Source of the DNA: Mitsuaria chitosanitabida ATCC BAA-476 = NBRC 102408
GTDB lineage: Bacteria; Pseudomonadota; Gammaproteobacteria; Burkholderiales; Burkholderiaceae_C
NCBI RefSeq assembly: GCF_001598255.1
Contig: NZ_BCYP01000007.1
Span: 84,817-148,816 of the forward strand
Length of the DNA: 64,000 nucleotides
Direction: 5' to 3'
The position numbers and the translations under genes are program-made. The notes beneath the pieces were generated by a model. The model was not told where the DNA came from. It did not search any database and saw nothing but the letters and a program-made list of their open reading frames with translations. Position 1 is the stretch's first letter; each line of letters opens with the position of its first letter. Positions 1 to 9,200 of this stretch are shown here, in pieces.

Positions 1-866
1 CCGGCATCCTGATCAACGTCGAGTCCTTCCGCGAGATCGCGCTGCTGCGCGAGCTCTGCCGCGAGACCGGCTACGCCGCCCGCGTCGCGGTGCGCGTGAA
101 CCCGGACTTCGAGCTGAAGTCCTCGGGCATGAAGATGGGCGGCGGCCCCAAGCAGTTCGGCGTCGACGCCGAGCAGGTGCCCGAGCTGCTGGCCCGCATC
201 GGCGAGGCCGCGGCCGACGGCGTCGGCTTCGAGGGCTTCCACCTCTTCGCCGGCTCGCAGAACCTCAAGCCCGAGGCCATCGTCGAGGCGCAGCTCAAGA
301 GCTTCGAGCTGGCGCTGCGGCTGGCGCAGGACGCGCCGGCCCCCGTGAAGGTGCTGAACCTGGGCGGCGGCTTCGGCATCCCGTACTTCCCGGGCGAGCA
401 GCGCCTGGACCTGGGCCCGATCGCGGCGAACCTGGCCGCGCTGGTCGAACGCGCCGCGGTCGAGCTGCCGCAGGCCAGGCTGGTGGTCGAGCTGGGCCGC
501 TACCTGGTCGGCGAGGCCGGCGTCTACGTCTGCCGCGTGGTGGACCGCAAGGTCTCGCGCGGCCAGGTCTACCTGGTCACGGACGGGGGACTGCATCACC
601 ACCTGGCGGCCTCGGGCAACTTCGGCCAAGTCATCCGCAAGAACTACCCGGTGGCCGTCGGCAACCGGATGGACGGCGCGGTCGAGGACGGCGTGTCCGT
701 CGTGGGGCCGCTGTGCACGCCGCTGGACCTGCTGGGCGAGCGCATGCCGCTGTCGCGCGCCGAGCCCGGCGATCTGGTGGTCGTGTTCCAGTCGGGCGCC
801 TACGGCGTGACCGCCAGCCCGCAGAACTTCCTGAGCCACCCCGCGGCGGCCGAGGTCCTGGTGTGA
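1..866 (+). CDS. PLP-dependent decarboxylase, exosortase A system-associated (5' partial)
   Basis: The open frame runs in from the left edge (frame beginning at base 3) and ends at TGA 864-866, so the N-terminus and probably the PLP-lysine are outside the window. The 287 visible residues match the C-terminal two thirds of an alanine-racemase-fold group IV decarboxylase of the DapDC/ornithine decarboxylase type: VAVRVNPDFELK, the glycine-rich NLGGGFGIPY, VVELGRYLV, the active-site-like GPLCTPLD, and GAYGVTAS near the end. Unlike lysA, the usual CES motif is CTP, which fits the exosortase-associated subfamily (TIGR03099, from memory). That subfamily lies in exopolysaccharide/PEP-CTERM loci, where its substrate is not established. 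The next gene overlaps its stop by 4 bases, so the two are translationally coupled. The exosortase itself would be expected upstream. Confidence 0.85.
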   Translation, partial: GILINVESFREIALLRELCRETGYAARVAVRVNPDFELKSSGMKMGGGPKQFGVDAEQVPELLARIGEAAADGVGFEGFHLFAGSQNLKPEAIVEAQLKSFELALRLAQDAPAPVKVLNLGGGFGIPYFPGEQRLDLGPIAANLAALVERAAVELPQARLVVELGRYLVGEAGVYVCRVVDRKVSRGQVYLVTDGGLHHHLAASGNFGQVIRKNYPVAVGNRMDGAVEDGVSVVGPLCTPLDLLGERMPLSRAEPGDLVVVFQSGAYGVTASPQNFLSHPAAAEVLV

Positions 867-1903
867 GTTCCACGCCGCGGCTCGCGCAACTCGATGCGCT
901 CCGCGGCATCGCGGCGCTGGCCGTGGTGCTCTTCCACTACACGACGCGCTTCGACGAGGTCTTCGGCCACGCGCGCGATCCGCTGGTCGCGGTGCCGTAC
1001 GGTTACCTCGGGGTCAACCTGTTCTTCATGATCAGCGGCTTCGTGATCTTCATGACGCTGGAGCGCACCTCGCGCCCCCTGGACTTCGTGGTGTCGCGCT
1101 TCAGCCGGCTCTATCCCGCCTACTGGGGCGCGCTGCTGCTGACCTTCGGCCTGACCCACCTGATCGGGCTGCCCGGCAAGACCGTCGGGCTGGACGTGCT
1201 GGCGGTCAACGTGACCATGATCCAGGGCTTCTTCGGCGTGCCGCACGTCGACAACGTCTACTGGACGCTGGAGGTGGAGCTGCTCTTCTACTTCTGGGCG
1301 CTGCTGAGCCATCGCCTGGGCGGCGCCTCGGGACTCCGCAGCTTCCTGTTCGGCTGCCTGGCGCTGCGGCTGGTCTACGCCGGGGCGCTGGCGCTGTTCC
1401 AGGTCGACCTGCCCTGGGTGGGCCAGCGCTGGCTGTTGCTGCCCTACATCTGCTGGTTCGCGCTGGGCGTGGCCATCTACCGGCTGAGCCGCGGCGAGCG
1501 TGGGCAGGCCGCCGATCGCGCCGACCTGACCCTGGCCGCCGGCGCGCTGCTCGTGATGGCGCTGGCCGACGGCCCGGGCTGGGCGGTGCTGGGCGCGGTC
1601 TTCTTCGCGGTGCTGTTCGGCGCCGCGCGCGGCCGCTGGACCTGGTTGGAGCATCCCGCGCTGATCTGGCTGGGCGGGGTGTCGTACACGCTCTACCTGG
1701 TCCACGAGAACATCGGCTGGGCGATGCTGCGCCGTTTCGAGCAGTGGGGCGTGGAGGTGCACGTCGCGATCCTGCTCACGCTGATCGGCGCGAGCCTGCT
1801 GGCCCAGCTGCTGACGGCCTTCGTCGAGCGTCCGGCGATGCGCTGGATCCGCGACCGCTATCGCGCGGGGCGACCGGCGAAGCCCGTCCCCGCCAACGGC
1901 TGA
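863..1903 (+). CDS. Acyltransferase family 3 (OafA/YrhL-like) membrane protein
   Basis: This 346-residue integral membrane protein starts at GTG 863, overlapping the previous stop (GTGA). It begins STPRLAQLDALRGIAAL, typical of acyltransferase-3 proteins. The VVLFHY segment carries the conserved histidine of the family, and FFMISGFVIF is the second hallmark motif. About nine to ten hydrophobic segments follow, with YPAYWGALLL, the VYWTLEVELLFYFW motif, and YTLYLVHENIGW near the C-terminus. Such enzymes move acyl groups, usually acetyl, from the cytoplasmic side onto sugars. Its place between an exosortase-linked decarboxylase and an acetylesterase-like gene suggests O-acylation of the exopolysaccharide made by this locus. 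The function is a family-level inference and the acyl donor is unknown. Confidence 0.85.
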   Translation: MSSTPRLAQLDALRGIAALAVVLFHYTTRFDEVFGHARDPLVAVPYGYLGVNLFFMISGFVIFMTLERTSRPLDFVVSRFSRLYPAYWGALLLTFGLTHLIGLPGKTVGLDVLAVNVTMIQGFFGVPHVDNVYWTLEVELLFYFWALLSHRLGGASGLRSFLFGCLALRLVYAGALALFQVDLPWVGQRWLLLPYICWFALGVAIYRLSRGERGQAADRADLTLAAGALLVMALADGPGWAVLGAVFFAVLFGAARGRWTWLEHPALIWLGGVSYTLYLVHENIGWAMLRRFEQWGVEVHVAILLTLIGASLLAQLLTAFVERPAMRWIRDRYRAGRPAKPVPANG

Positions 1904-2014
1904 GCGTCGAACCCGCGACGGGTCGACAATGCGCGCCGGCGTCCGCGAGGCCGGGCGCCGGAACCTGGCCGGCCGGTCTGCGCGCCGGCCCCAGCATGGA
2001 CGCGATCGAGAGCG

Positions 2015-2980
2015 ATGACTGAAGAACGGAAGATGCCGCCGCTGCTGGCGGTGGCCATCGGCGCGGTGGCGCTGCTGTCCTGCGTGGGCATGATCACCGC
2101 GGGCGTGGCGATGCTGCGCCAGCCCGAGAAGACCACCCCGGCGGACGCGCTGGCGCGGCGCGTCGAGTCCATCCATGGCATGCCGGTGACGGCGCAGGAC
2201 TGCGGCACCGTGTTCAAGGGCGAGCAGCCCGTGATCGTGGTGGTGCTGGGCCAGTCCAACGCGGGCAATCACGCGGACCGCGCCGATCCGGCGCAGGCGC
2301 CGCTGCCGCCGATCCCGGTGCTGCACGAGGGCGGCTGCGGCCTGTCCGGCGCACCACTGCCGGGCGGCACCGGCGACGGGGGCAGCCTGTGGCCGGCGGT
2401 GAACCAGGCGCTGGGCGGACGCTGGCAGGGCCATCCCATCGTCTGGTCGGTGATCGCGGTGGAGGGCACCAGCATCGACGACTGGACCCGGCCGGATGGC
2501 GCGCTGCGCCGCTACTGGACGACGCAGGTCGACCGCCTCAAGGGCACCCACTGGCCGGTGGCCGCGGTGCTGTGGCAGCAAGGCGAGGCCGATGCGCGCG
2601 ATCGCACGGCGATGGCGGAGTACCGCGACGCGCTGGCCGCGCTGCGGACCGACATGGGCATGCGCGGGCTGCGCGCGCCGTGGTGGCTGGCGCGCTCGAC
2701 TTACTGCCCGCCGCACGACGGCGGCCAGGTGCGCGAGGCGGTGCGGGAGCTGCTGGCGATCCCCGACAGCGGGTTCCTGGCCGGACCGGACACCGACGCG
2801 CTGAGCCTGCCGCTGCGCAATGGCTGCCACTTCACGGCGGACGGCGTGACGCGCGCCGCGGCGCTGTGGGCGGACGCGCTGCGGCCCGAGGCCGGCAAAC
2901 CCACCGCGGCGGGCCCCGCCGGGACCGCGTCGGGGCCCGCGCCGGAGGGCGCCTCGGCGTCCGACGTCAAGGTGCCGTGA
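2015..2980 (+). CDS. SGNH/GDSL-type sialate O-acetylesterase-like hydrolase
   Basis: The 321-residue protein has one N-terminal hydrophobic segment (about residues 8-33), an uncleaved anchor or signal, so the catalytic part probably lies in the periplasm. GQSNAGNH at 79-86 places the nucleophile Ser at position 81. WQQGEADA is the family's second block, and NGCHFTADG near 270-278 provides the catalytic His (about 272). These motifs fit the SASA carbohydrate-esterase family (DUF303). The C-terminus is a low-complexity Ala/Gly/Pro tail. Following a membrane acyltransferase by about 110 bases, it could remove or edit acetyl groups on the same polysaccharide. The substrate is unproven. A hairpin with a T-rich tail follows at 3012-3037. 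Confidence 0.75.
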   Translation: MTEERKMPPLLAVAIGAVALLSCVGMITAGVAMLRQPEKTTPADALARRVESIHGMPVTAQDCGTVFKGEQPVIVVVLGQSNAGNHADRADPAQAPLPPIPVLHEGGCGLSGAPLPGGTGDGGSLWPAVNQALGGRWQGHPIVWSVIAVEGTSIDDWTRPDGALRRYWTTQVDRLKGTHWPVAAVLWQQGEADARDRTAMAEYRDALAALRTDMGMRGLRAPWWLARSTYCPPHDGGQVREAVRELLAIPDSGFLAGPDTDALSLPLRNGCHFTADGVTRAAALWADALRPEAGKPTAAGPAGTASGPAPEGASASDVKVP

Positions 2981-3011
2981 CCCCCTCGTCAAGGGCGCGC
3001 AAGCCCGGGTG

Positions 3012-3037
3012 AAATTCCCCCATCGAGGGGGATTTTT
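3012..3037 (+). terminator. Rho-independent terminator after the SGNH hydrolase
   Basis: TCCCCC and GGGGGA pair across a short ATCGA loop with weaker outer A-T pairs, followed immediately by TTTTT. It separates the esterase gene from the secreted protease-like gene, which therefore probably has its own promoter. Confidence 0.65.
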
Positions 3038-3108
3038 CGCTCTCGCGAGCGCGTATCGTCGCGGTCTCGACGGGCGGCCGACCGCCCGCGCTACCCAGGG
3101 AGGGACGA

Positions 3109-4902
3109 TTGAACGCACGCCACCTCGCGCCGCTGCTGGCGCTGATCCTGACCGGCACGGCCGGCACCGCCTTCGCCGCCGACGCCGCGCCCAAGCGCTG
3201 CGGGATCGAGACCATGGTCATCCCGGTGCGGCTGGTGGAGTCGCGACCGGTCGCGACGCTCAAGCTCAACGGCGTGCCCGTGCCCCTGCTGGTGGACAGC
3301 GGCGCGTTCTACAGCTTCCTCAGCGAGGCCAGCGCCAGGCAACTGGAGCTCAAGCTGCGCCCGCAGACCAACCTGCGCGTCTACGGCGTCACCGGCCAGG
3401 TGCAGAACCTGAAGGTGACGACGGTCAAGAGCGTGGAGCTGGAGGGCGCGGTGCTCCCGAACGTGGAGTTCCTGGTCGGGGGCAACGAGATCAACGCCGG
3501 GATCATGGGCGTGCTGGGCCGCAACTTCCTGTCGCTGGCCGACACGGAGTACGACCTGGCCCATGGCGAGGTCCGGCTGGTCTTCCCCAAGGGCGATTGC
3601 GAGAAGACCGTGATGGCCTACTGGGCCGGGGAGGCGCCGGTGATCGAGGCGCCGCTGATCAGCTACGCGCAGAACGACCGCGCGGTGCGGGTGCCGGTGC
3701 TGGTGAACGGGGAGAAGGTGACGGCGCTGATGGACACGGGCGCGCCGACGACCTCGCTGGCGATCAGCGCGGCGCGCAAGGCCGGCATCACCGAGTCGCA
3801 GATGACGCTGGTGGGCCGCACCGGGGGCGCGGGCGCGTCCTTCGCGCGGCGCTGGACCACCACGGTGGAGCGTTTCGAGATCGGCGGCGAGAAGGTCAGC
3901 AACAACCGCATGGACGTGACCGACACCGACGGCGGCGACTACGGCATGCTGCTGGGCCTGGACTACTTCCTGTCGCACCGGGTCTACGTGTCGCGGCTGC
4001 AGGGCAAGGTCTACGCGACCTGGAATGGCGGCGCGGTCTTCGCCAAGGGCCGCCAGCCCACCGGCGGCGCGGACCCGCGCTACGCGGCCAAGCCCGAGGA
4101 GATCGCGGCGGACGACGCCGACGGTCTGGCGCGGCGCGGCAACGCGGCGCTGGTGAACGGAGAGCCGGCGCGGGCCCTGGAGGATCTGGACCGCGCGGTG
4201 CAGCTCAAGCCGACGGCGGAGAACTACGAGGCGCGCTCGCGGGTGAAGCTGGCGCTGAAGAAACCCAAGGAGGCGCTGGCCGATCTGGACGAGGCGCTAC
4301 GCCTGGATCCGGCGCTGTCGGAAGCGCGGCTGCGCCGCGTGCCGCTGCGCATGGCCTCGGGCGATCGCGACGGTGCCGGCGCGGACCTGGCGGAGCTCGA
4401 CGCGACGCTGCCACCGGGCTCCAACCTGCGCTCACAGCTCGGGCAGCTGCATGCGCGGCGCAACGAAGGGCCGCAGGCGATCAAGCAGTTCGATCTCTGG
4501 ATCCAGACGCACCAGCGCGACGCGCGGCTGGGCCAGGTGCTGGGCGAGCGCTGCTGGTTGCGCGCGCGGATGAACCTGGAGCTGGCCAAGGCGGTCGACG
4601 ACTGCAAGGACGCGGTGGACGAGGACGGCGACGACCCGCTGCTGCGCTACTTCCTGGGCTGGGCGCGGTTGCGGCAAGGGGACGCCTCGGCGGCGCGCAA
4701 GGCCTTCGACAAGTCCATCGAGCTCAAGCCCCAGCTGGCCTGGGCCCTCTACGGCCGGGGTCTGGCGCAGACGAAGCTGGGCGAGGCGGAGAAGGGCCGG
4801 CAGGATCTGGAAGCCGCGCGCAAGCTGCTGCCGGCGATCGACGAGCAGGTCAAGCGCGCGGGCTTCGCGGCGCTGGTGGAGGGGGGCGCGGCGGCGCCGT
4901 GA
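3109..4902 (+). CDS. Secreted protein with two retropepsin-like aspartic protease domains and C-terminal TPR repeats
   Basis: A 597-residue product from a TTG start at 3109, chosen because a Shine-Dalgarno AGGGAGGG lies just upstream and a clear Sec signal peptide follows (residues 1-24, ending TAFAA). Two consecutive retropepsin-like domains each carry the catalytic triplet: VDSGAFYS with Asp 63 and MDTGAPTTS with Asp 209. Each is followed by a family-type hydrophobic Gly block (GIMGVLGRNFLS, GMLLGLDYFLS). From about residue 335 on there are four to six TPR helical hairpins. Bacterial single-chain retropepsins of this kind are thought to act outside the cytoplasm. Having both halves in one chain would allow an intramolecular pepsin-like dimer. 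Substrate unknown; the position beside the exosortase locus may be meaningful or incidental. Confidence 0.8.
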   Translation: MNARHLAPLLALILTGTAGTAFAADAAPKRCGIETMVIPVRLVESRPVATLKLNGVPVPLLVDSGAFYSFLSEASARQLELKLRPQTNLRVYGVTGQVQNLKVTTVKSVELEGAVLPNVEFLVGGNEINAGIMGVLGRNFLSLADTEYDLAHGEVRLVFPKGDCEKTVMAYWAGEAPVIEAPLISYAQNDRAVRVPVLVNGEKVTALMDTGAPTTSLAISAARKAGITESQMTLVGRTGGAGASFARRWTTTVERFEIGGEKVSNNRMDVTDTDGGDYGMLLGLDYFLSHRVYVSRLQGKVYATWNGGAVFAKGRQPTGGADPRYAAKPEEIAADDADGLARRGNAALVNGEPARALEDLDRAVQLKPTAENYEARSRVKLALKKPKEALADLDEALRLDPALSEARLRRVPLRMASGDRDGAGADLAELDATLPPGSNLRSQLGQLHARRNEGPQAIKQFDLWIQTHQRDARLGQVLGERCWLRARMNLELAKAVDDCKDAVDEDGDDPLLRYFLGWARLRQGDASAARKAFDKSIELKPQLAWALYGRGLAQTKLGEAEKGRQDLEAARKLLPAIDEQVKRAGFAALVEGGAAAP

Positions 4903-4952
4903 GGATGAGGCCGCCGAGGACGGCGCCGGGATGAGGGCGCCGTCGCCGCGGC

Positions 4953-5441
4953 TCAGTCGATCCGGTCGTCTCCGGCGGCGCGTTCCACGCGCGCCGCATA
5001 GCAGCCGCGCTTGGCGTAGTGCACCTGGAGGTAGTCGACTTCGGGTCGCGAGAACAACCGTTCGATGAGGGACTCGGCCTGGTCACCGTCGACGAGGTCG
5101 GCGTCAACCATCATGCCCGTCGCGTCGAAGGCGCGGATCGAGAGGATCCGGCCACGCAGCGCCTTCGGGATCTCGTTGGTGCGATCGAAGCGGTCGCCGC
5201 CGTTCTCTCGCAGGTAGATCGCGTGGGTGCCGCGATAGGGCGAGTCGACGTCCAGGTAGGTGTGGTTGAGCAGCAGCACCGTCTCGCCCGGCTCGGCGTC
5301 GTCGAGCGTGATGCGGTCGGGCGCGGAGCGCGGACGGTCGATCCGCACGCGCAGGATGCCGCGCTCGCGCAAGGCCTCGTCGGACAGCGTGAAGAGCGGG
5401 CGGAACGGGGCCGGATCGAGGCCGAGGATACGGAAGTCCAT
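4953..5441 (-). CDS. DUF1203 family protein
   Basis: The 162-residue protein begins MDFRILGLDPAPFRPLF, the family-typical opening of DUF1203, and continues with GILRVRIDRP, ETVLLLNHTYLDVDSPYRGTH and FSRPEVDYLQVHYAKRGCYA. There is no signal peptide or membrane segment, so it is probably cytoplasmic. DUF1203 proteins have no established biochemical function. It stands alone, convergent with the preceding gene across only 50 bases, and is followed on the same strand by nothing obviously linked to it. Confidence 0.8.
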   Translation of the reverse strand: MDFRILGLDPAPFRPLFTLSDEALRERGILRVRIDRPRSAPDRITLDDAEPGETVLLLNHTYLDVDSPYRGTHAIYLRENGGDRFDRTNEIPKALRGRILSIRAFDATGMMVDADLVDGDQAESLIERLFSRPEVDYLQVHYAKRGCYAARVERAAGDDRID

Positions 5442-5578
5442 GTGAGCGCGGCACGCGGGCCGTCGTGGTGGTGAATGGCGCTCACGATAGAGAGGCCGAC
5501 GCCACCGGTCGCGCCGGAATCGGACATGGAATTCAAGAGGTGCTCAGCGCCGCGCGATCCCGTCAGGTCGCGCACCGA

Positions 5579-6157
5579 TCATTCCGGACTCACGATCGTC
5601 AGCCACGGCCAGCGGCGCTGGTACGAGGCGGCCTTGGCCTCGAAGAGGTCGCGGTGCGGCGTCAGCGGGTTCATCGCCAGGGTGCCCGCGTAGAGCGACT
5701 CCAGGCCGTAGGGCGCGTAGATCTCGCCAGGTCGGACGCCGACGCAGGTCGACGGCACCAGGAAGCGCTCGATGCCGTCGCGCGAGCAGGTCAGCGCCTC
5801 GTACGGATGACCGAAGTCCTCCTCGTACCAGAGATGCACCCGCGCCTGGTTGATCGCCTCGATCTGGATGCCCAGGTCCCCCAGCACCTCGTCCACCCGC
5901 GCCTGCACGCGTTGCTCGGTCTCGCGGGTCAGGTCTTGCCCGTCGAAATAGAAGAGGTCGTAATCCTTGATGTCCGACTCCGGCGCGCGACCCATGCGCA
6001 GGTTCCAGACGCTCTGGAACAGGCAGCCGGCCACCAGCCAGCCGTCGGGCAGGGCGAGCCGGTCCCAGCGATCGAGGATGGTCCGGTTGTGGCGGTTGGT
6101 CAGCAGGTCGGCGAGGAAGCGCTCGCGCAGCGGCATCGGGGTCAGGGTGTCGGACAT
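5579..6157 (-). CDS. Nucleotidyltransferase-like family protein (NTP_transf_6 type)
   Basis: The start chosen at 6157 (MSDTLTPMP) gives 192 residues; an ATG three codons earlier at 6166 is equally possible. Key features are LPDGWLVAGCLFQSVWN followed by IKDYDLFYFD, the Gly then Asp-x-Asp pattern of a minimal nucleotidyltransferase fold, and a conserved C-terminal region ending in LFEAKAASYQRRWPWL. It resembles the uncharacterised bacterial family Pfam NTP_transf_6 (DUF925). The D-x-D residues are present, so metal-dependent nucleotidyl transfer is possible, but no substrate is known. It lies 53 bases downstream of the large glucan synthase on the same strand. Confidence 0.75.
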   Translation of the reverse strand: MSDTLTPMPLRERFLADLLTNRHNRTILDRWDRLALPDGWLVAGCLFQSVWNLRMGRAPESDIKDYDLFYFDGQDLTRETEQRVQARVDEVLGDLGIQIEAINQARVHLWYEEDFGHPYEALTCSRDGIERFLVPSTCVGVRPGEIYAPYGLESLYAGTLAMNPLTPHRDLFEAKAASYQRRWPWLTIVSPE

Positions 6158-6210
6158 GCGGATCATTCTGACCGGGCCCGCATCGCCGCTCCGGTCAGTG
6201 GAATCCCTCT

Positions 6211-9200
6211 CTAGCCGAGCGGCGAGTTCGCGCCCCCCGGGGGCGGCGCCTCGCCCGATGGGGCCGGACGGGCCGTGCCGACCGGATGTCCCGCGCCATC
6301 GGGCGGCGGGGCCTCCGGCAGTTTCACCATCTCCGGCACGCTGACCACCACCAGCGCCTGCTCCGGCGACAGCGAGGCCAGCTCCACCGACTCGCCCGCC
6401 GACTCGCGCCGGGCGCCTGGCTCGCGGGCCAGCGCGGCGCGGCAGGCGCTCTCGTTGGCGCAGACGATCACGCGCAGCCAGCGCCCCTCGTGCCGCAGTC
6501 GGACCTCCGCCTGATCCCAGTGCACCGGCAGGCAGGCGTCCACCCGCACGCGGCCCTGCGCGACGACCACGCCGCAGATCGATTCCAGCGAGGCCCGCAG
6601 CAGCCAGCCCGCCGAGCCGCTGTACCAGCTCCATCCCCCGCGTCCCACCCACGGCGGCTGCGAGTAGATGTCGCCGGCCATCACATAGGGCTCGATCGCG
6701 TAGGTCGGACCCAGGCGCGGATCGGCCCAGCGGTGCGCGGGGCTCAGGCCGGTGTAGACCTGCCACATCGTGTCGCGCTGGCCCAGCCGCGCCAGCGCCA
6801 TCAGCGCCCACACCGCGCCGTGGTTGTACTGGCCCCCGTTCTCCCGCACCCCCGGCGCGTAGGACTGGATGTAGCCCGCGCTCGGCTGCGCGACCGCCAG
6901 CGGCGGATGCAGCAGCCGCGCCAGCCTCGCCACCGGATCGAGCAGCTGCGCGCAGGCGCTGGCCATCGCCTGCCGCGCATGCGCCGGATCGGCCGCGCCG
7001 GTCAGCACCGCCCAGCTCTGCGCGATCAGGTCGATGCGGCACTCGCTGTTGCGCGCCGAGCCCAGCGGCGAACCGTCGTCGAAGAAGCCGCGCCGGTACC
7101 AGGCGCCATCCCAGCCCGCGTCGTCCAGCGCCTTCACCCAGCCGTCACGCGCCACCTTCCAGCGCTGCGCGCGCTCGTGCTCGCCGCGGGCCGTCGCCAC
7201 CGGGGCGAAGTCCTCGATCACCTGGCACAGGAACCAGGCCATCCACACCGACTCGCCCCGGCCCTCGTGGCCGACGCGATTCATGCCGTCGTTCCAGTCG
7301 CCGGTGCCGAACAGCGGCAGGCCGTGCGCGCCGCTGTCCAGGCTGCGGTCGATGGCGCGCGCCGCGTGCTCGTAGACGGACGCCATCGGGCCGTCGGTGC
7401 GCGGGCTCTCGTAGATGTCCTCGGCGCCCTCGGGCACGGTCTGGCCGATCAGGAAGGGTTCGGTCTGGTCGAGCAGCGAGACGTCGCCGGTGCGCGCCAG
7501 GTAGTGCGCCACCGCGTAGGGCAGCCACAGCCGGTCGTCGGAGAAATGGGTGCGCACGCCGGCGCCGCCCGGCTCGTGCCACCAGTGCTGCACATCGCCC
7601 TCGGGGAACTGCCGCGCGGCGTTGCGGCGGATCTGCTGCGCCAGGAGCTGCGGAGCGACGTCGGTCAGCGCCATCGCGTCCTGCAGCTGGTCGCGGTAGC
7701 CGAAGGCGCCGCCGGCCTGGTAGAAGCCGGCTCGCGCCCACATGCGGCAGACCAGCGTCTGATACGGCAGCCAGTGATTCGTGAGCGCGTCGAAGCGCGG
7801 ATCCGGCGTCGAGACCTGGATGCCGCCGAGCAACGCCGGCCACTGCTGCCGCTGGGCCGCGAGGCGCTCGGCGGGATCGACCTGCCAGGCCGCTTCCATC
7901 AGCGCGTGCGCCTCGTCGGGTGAGCGCGCGTGGCCCAGCAGCACCGCCAGCTGGGCGGGCTGCGTCCCGTCCAGGTCGAGGCGGGCGCCCAGCCCCGCGC
8001 ACGCGTCGAGGCCGCCGCCGCAGCGCCGGCTCAGGCCGGTCGGCAGCACCATGCGACCGGCGCCGTCGAAGAACTCGCGCCGGTCGCAGGTCCAGTCCTG
8101 CGTGTCCAGCCGCACCTGCGGTGAGCCCGGCCGGATGCACAGCGCCGCGGTCGCCTCGCCGAAGCCGCCCAGGTGATCGCGCTGCGTCGCCTGCAAGCTC
8201 AGCGCGCGCTCGGGTTGCGGCAGCCCGGCGCCGATCGGTCCGACCGTGAGCCAGTCGCTGTGCGTGGTCACCGACAGGCGCTCGCTGCGCGCGCTGCCCA
8301 GTTGCCACTCGGCCAGCGCCACCAGTCGCAGCCGGCGGCGCCCGCGGCCGTCGACCCGGCCGTCGCCGCGCGCATCGGCCCGGATCGAGACCTGCACCTG
8401 CTTGATCGACGCGTCCTTGTCCACGCACCAGCACAGCTCCACCGTGAGGTCGTCCAGGTGCTGGCGGCTGCGCGTGTAGCCGATGCCGTGCTCGATCATC
8501 AGCGGCGCGGCGCGATGCAGTTGCCGGCCCAGCGGCCAGACCCGCTCGTGGTCCAGGTCGTGCAGCAGCAGCCATTCGCCGGGCGGGTCCAGCAGCGGAT
8601 CGTTGGACCAGGGCGTGACCTGGTGCATGCGGCTGTTGCCCGCCCAGGTGTAGCCGGCGCCGATCTCGGTGACCTGGCAGCCGAAGTCCGGATTCGCCAG
8701 CACGTTGACCCAGGGCCGCGAGGGATGGCGGTCCGGCGAGACCTCGAAGGAGAAGCCGCCATGCGTGCCGTCGAAGCGACCCTCCGGCGCGCGAGGGGCG
8801 GCATCGGGGGAAGGGCGCCCGACCAGCGCATGCGCGACCGGCAGGCGCGGCACGTCCTCGGCGGGGCGCAGGTCGTCGAGCCAGCGCGCCAGCTGCTGCG
8901 CGAGCGCCCGGCCGTCCGCCTGCAGCCGGACCCGCGTCAGCATCTGCAGCGTGAGCCGCTCGTCGGGCTGCAGGTCCGCGTCGCGCAGCACGTGCAGCGC
9001 GGCGCACAGATGCGCCGGCCGACCCTGGTTCTGTCCCTGCAGGCGCGATTGCAGGGCTTGAAGCGCCTGCTGCACCGGGGCCAGGTAGGAGGGCGGTTCC
9101 TCGTTGAGCACGACCAGGTCCACGCCGACGGCGTGCGCGGTCCACAGGCGCAGCGCCTTCTTGAGCGCGCGCACGAGGTCGATGCCTTCCTCGCCGCTGA

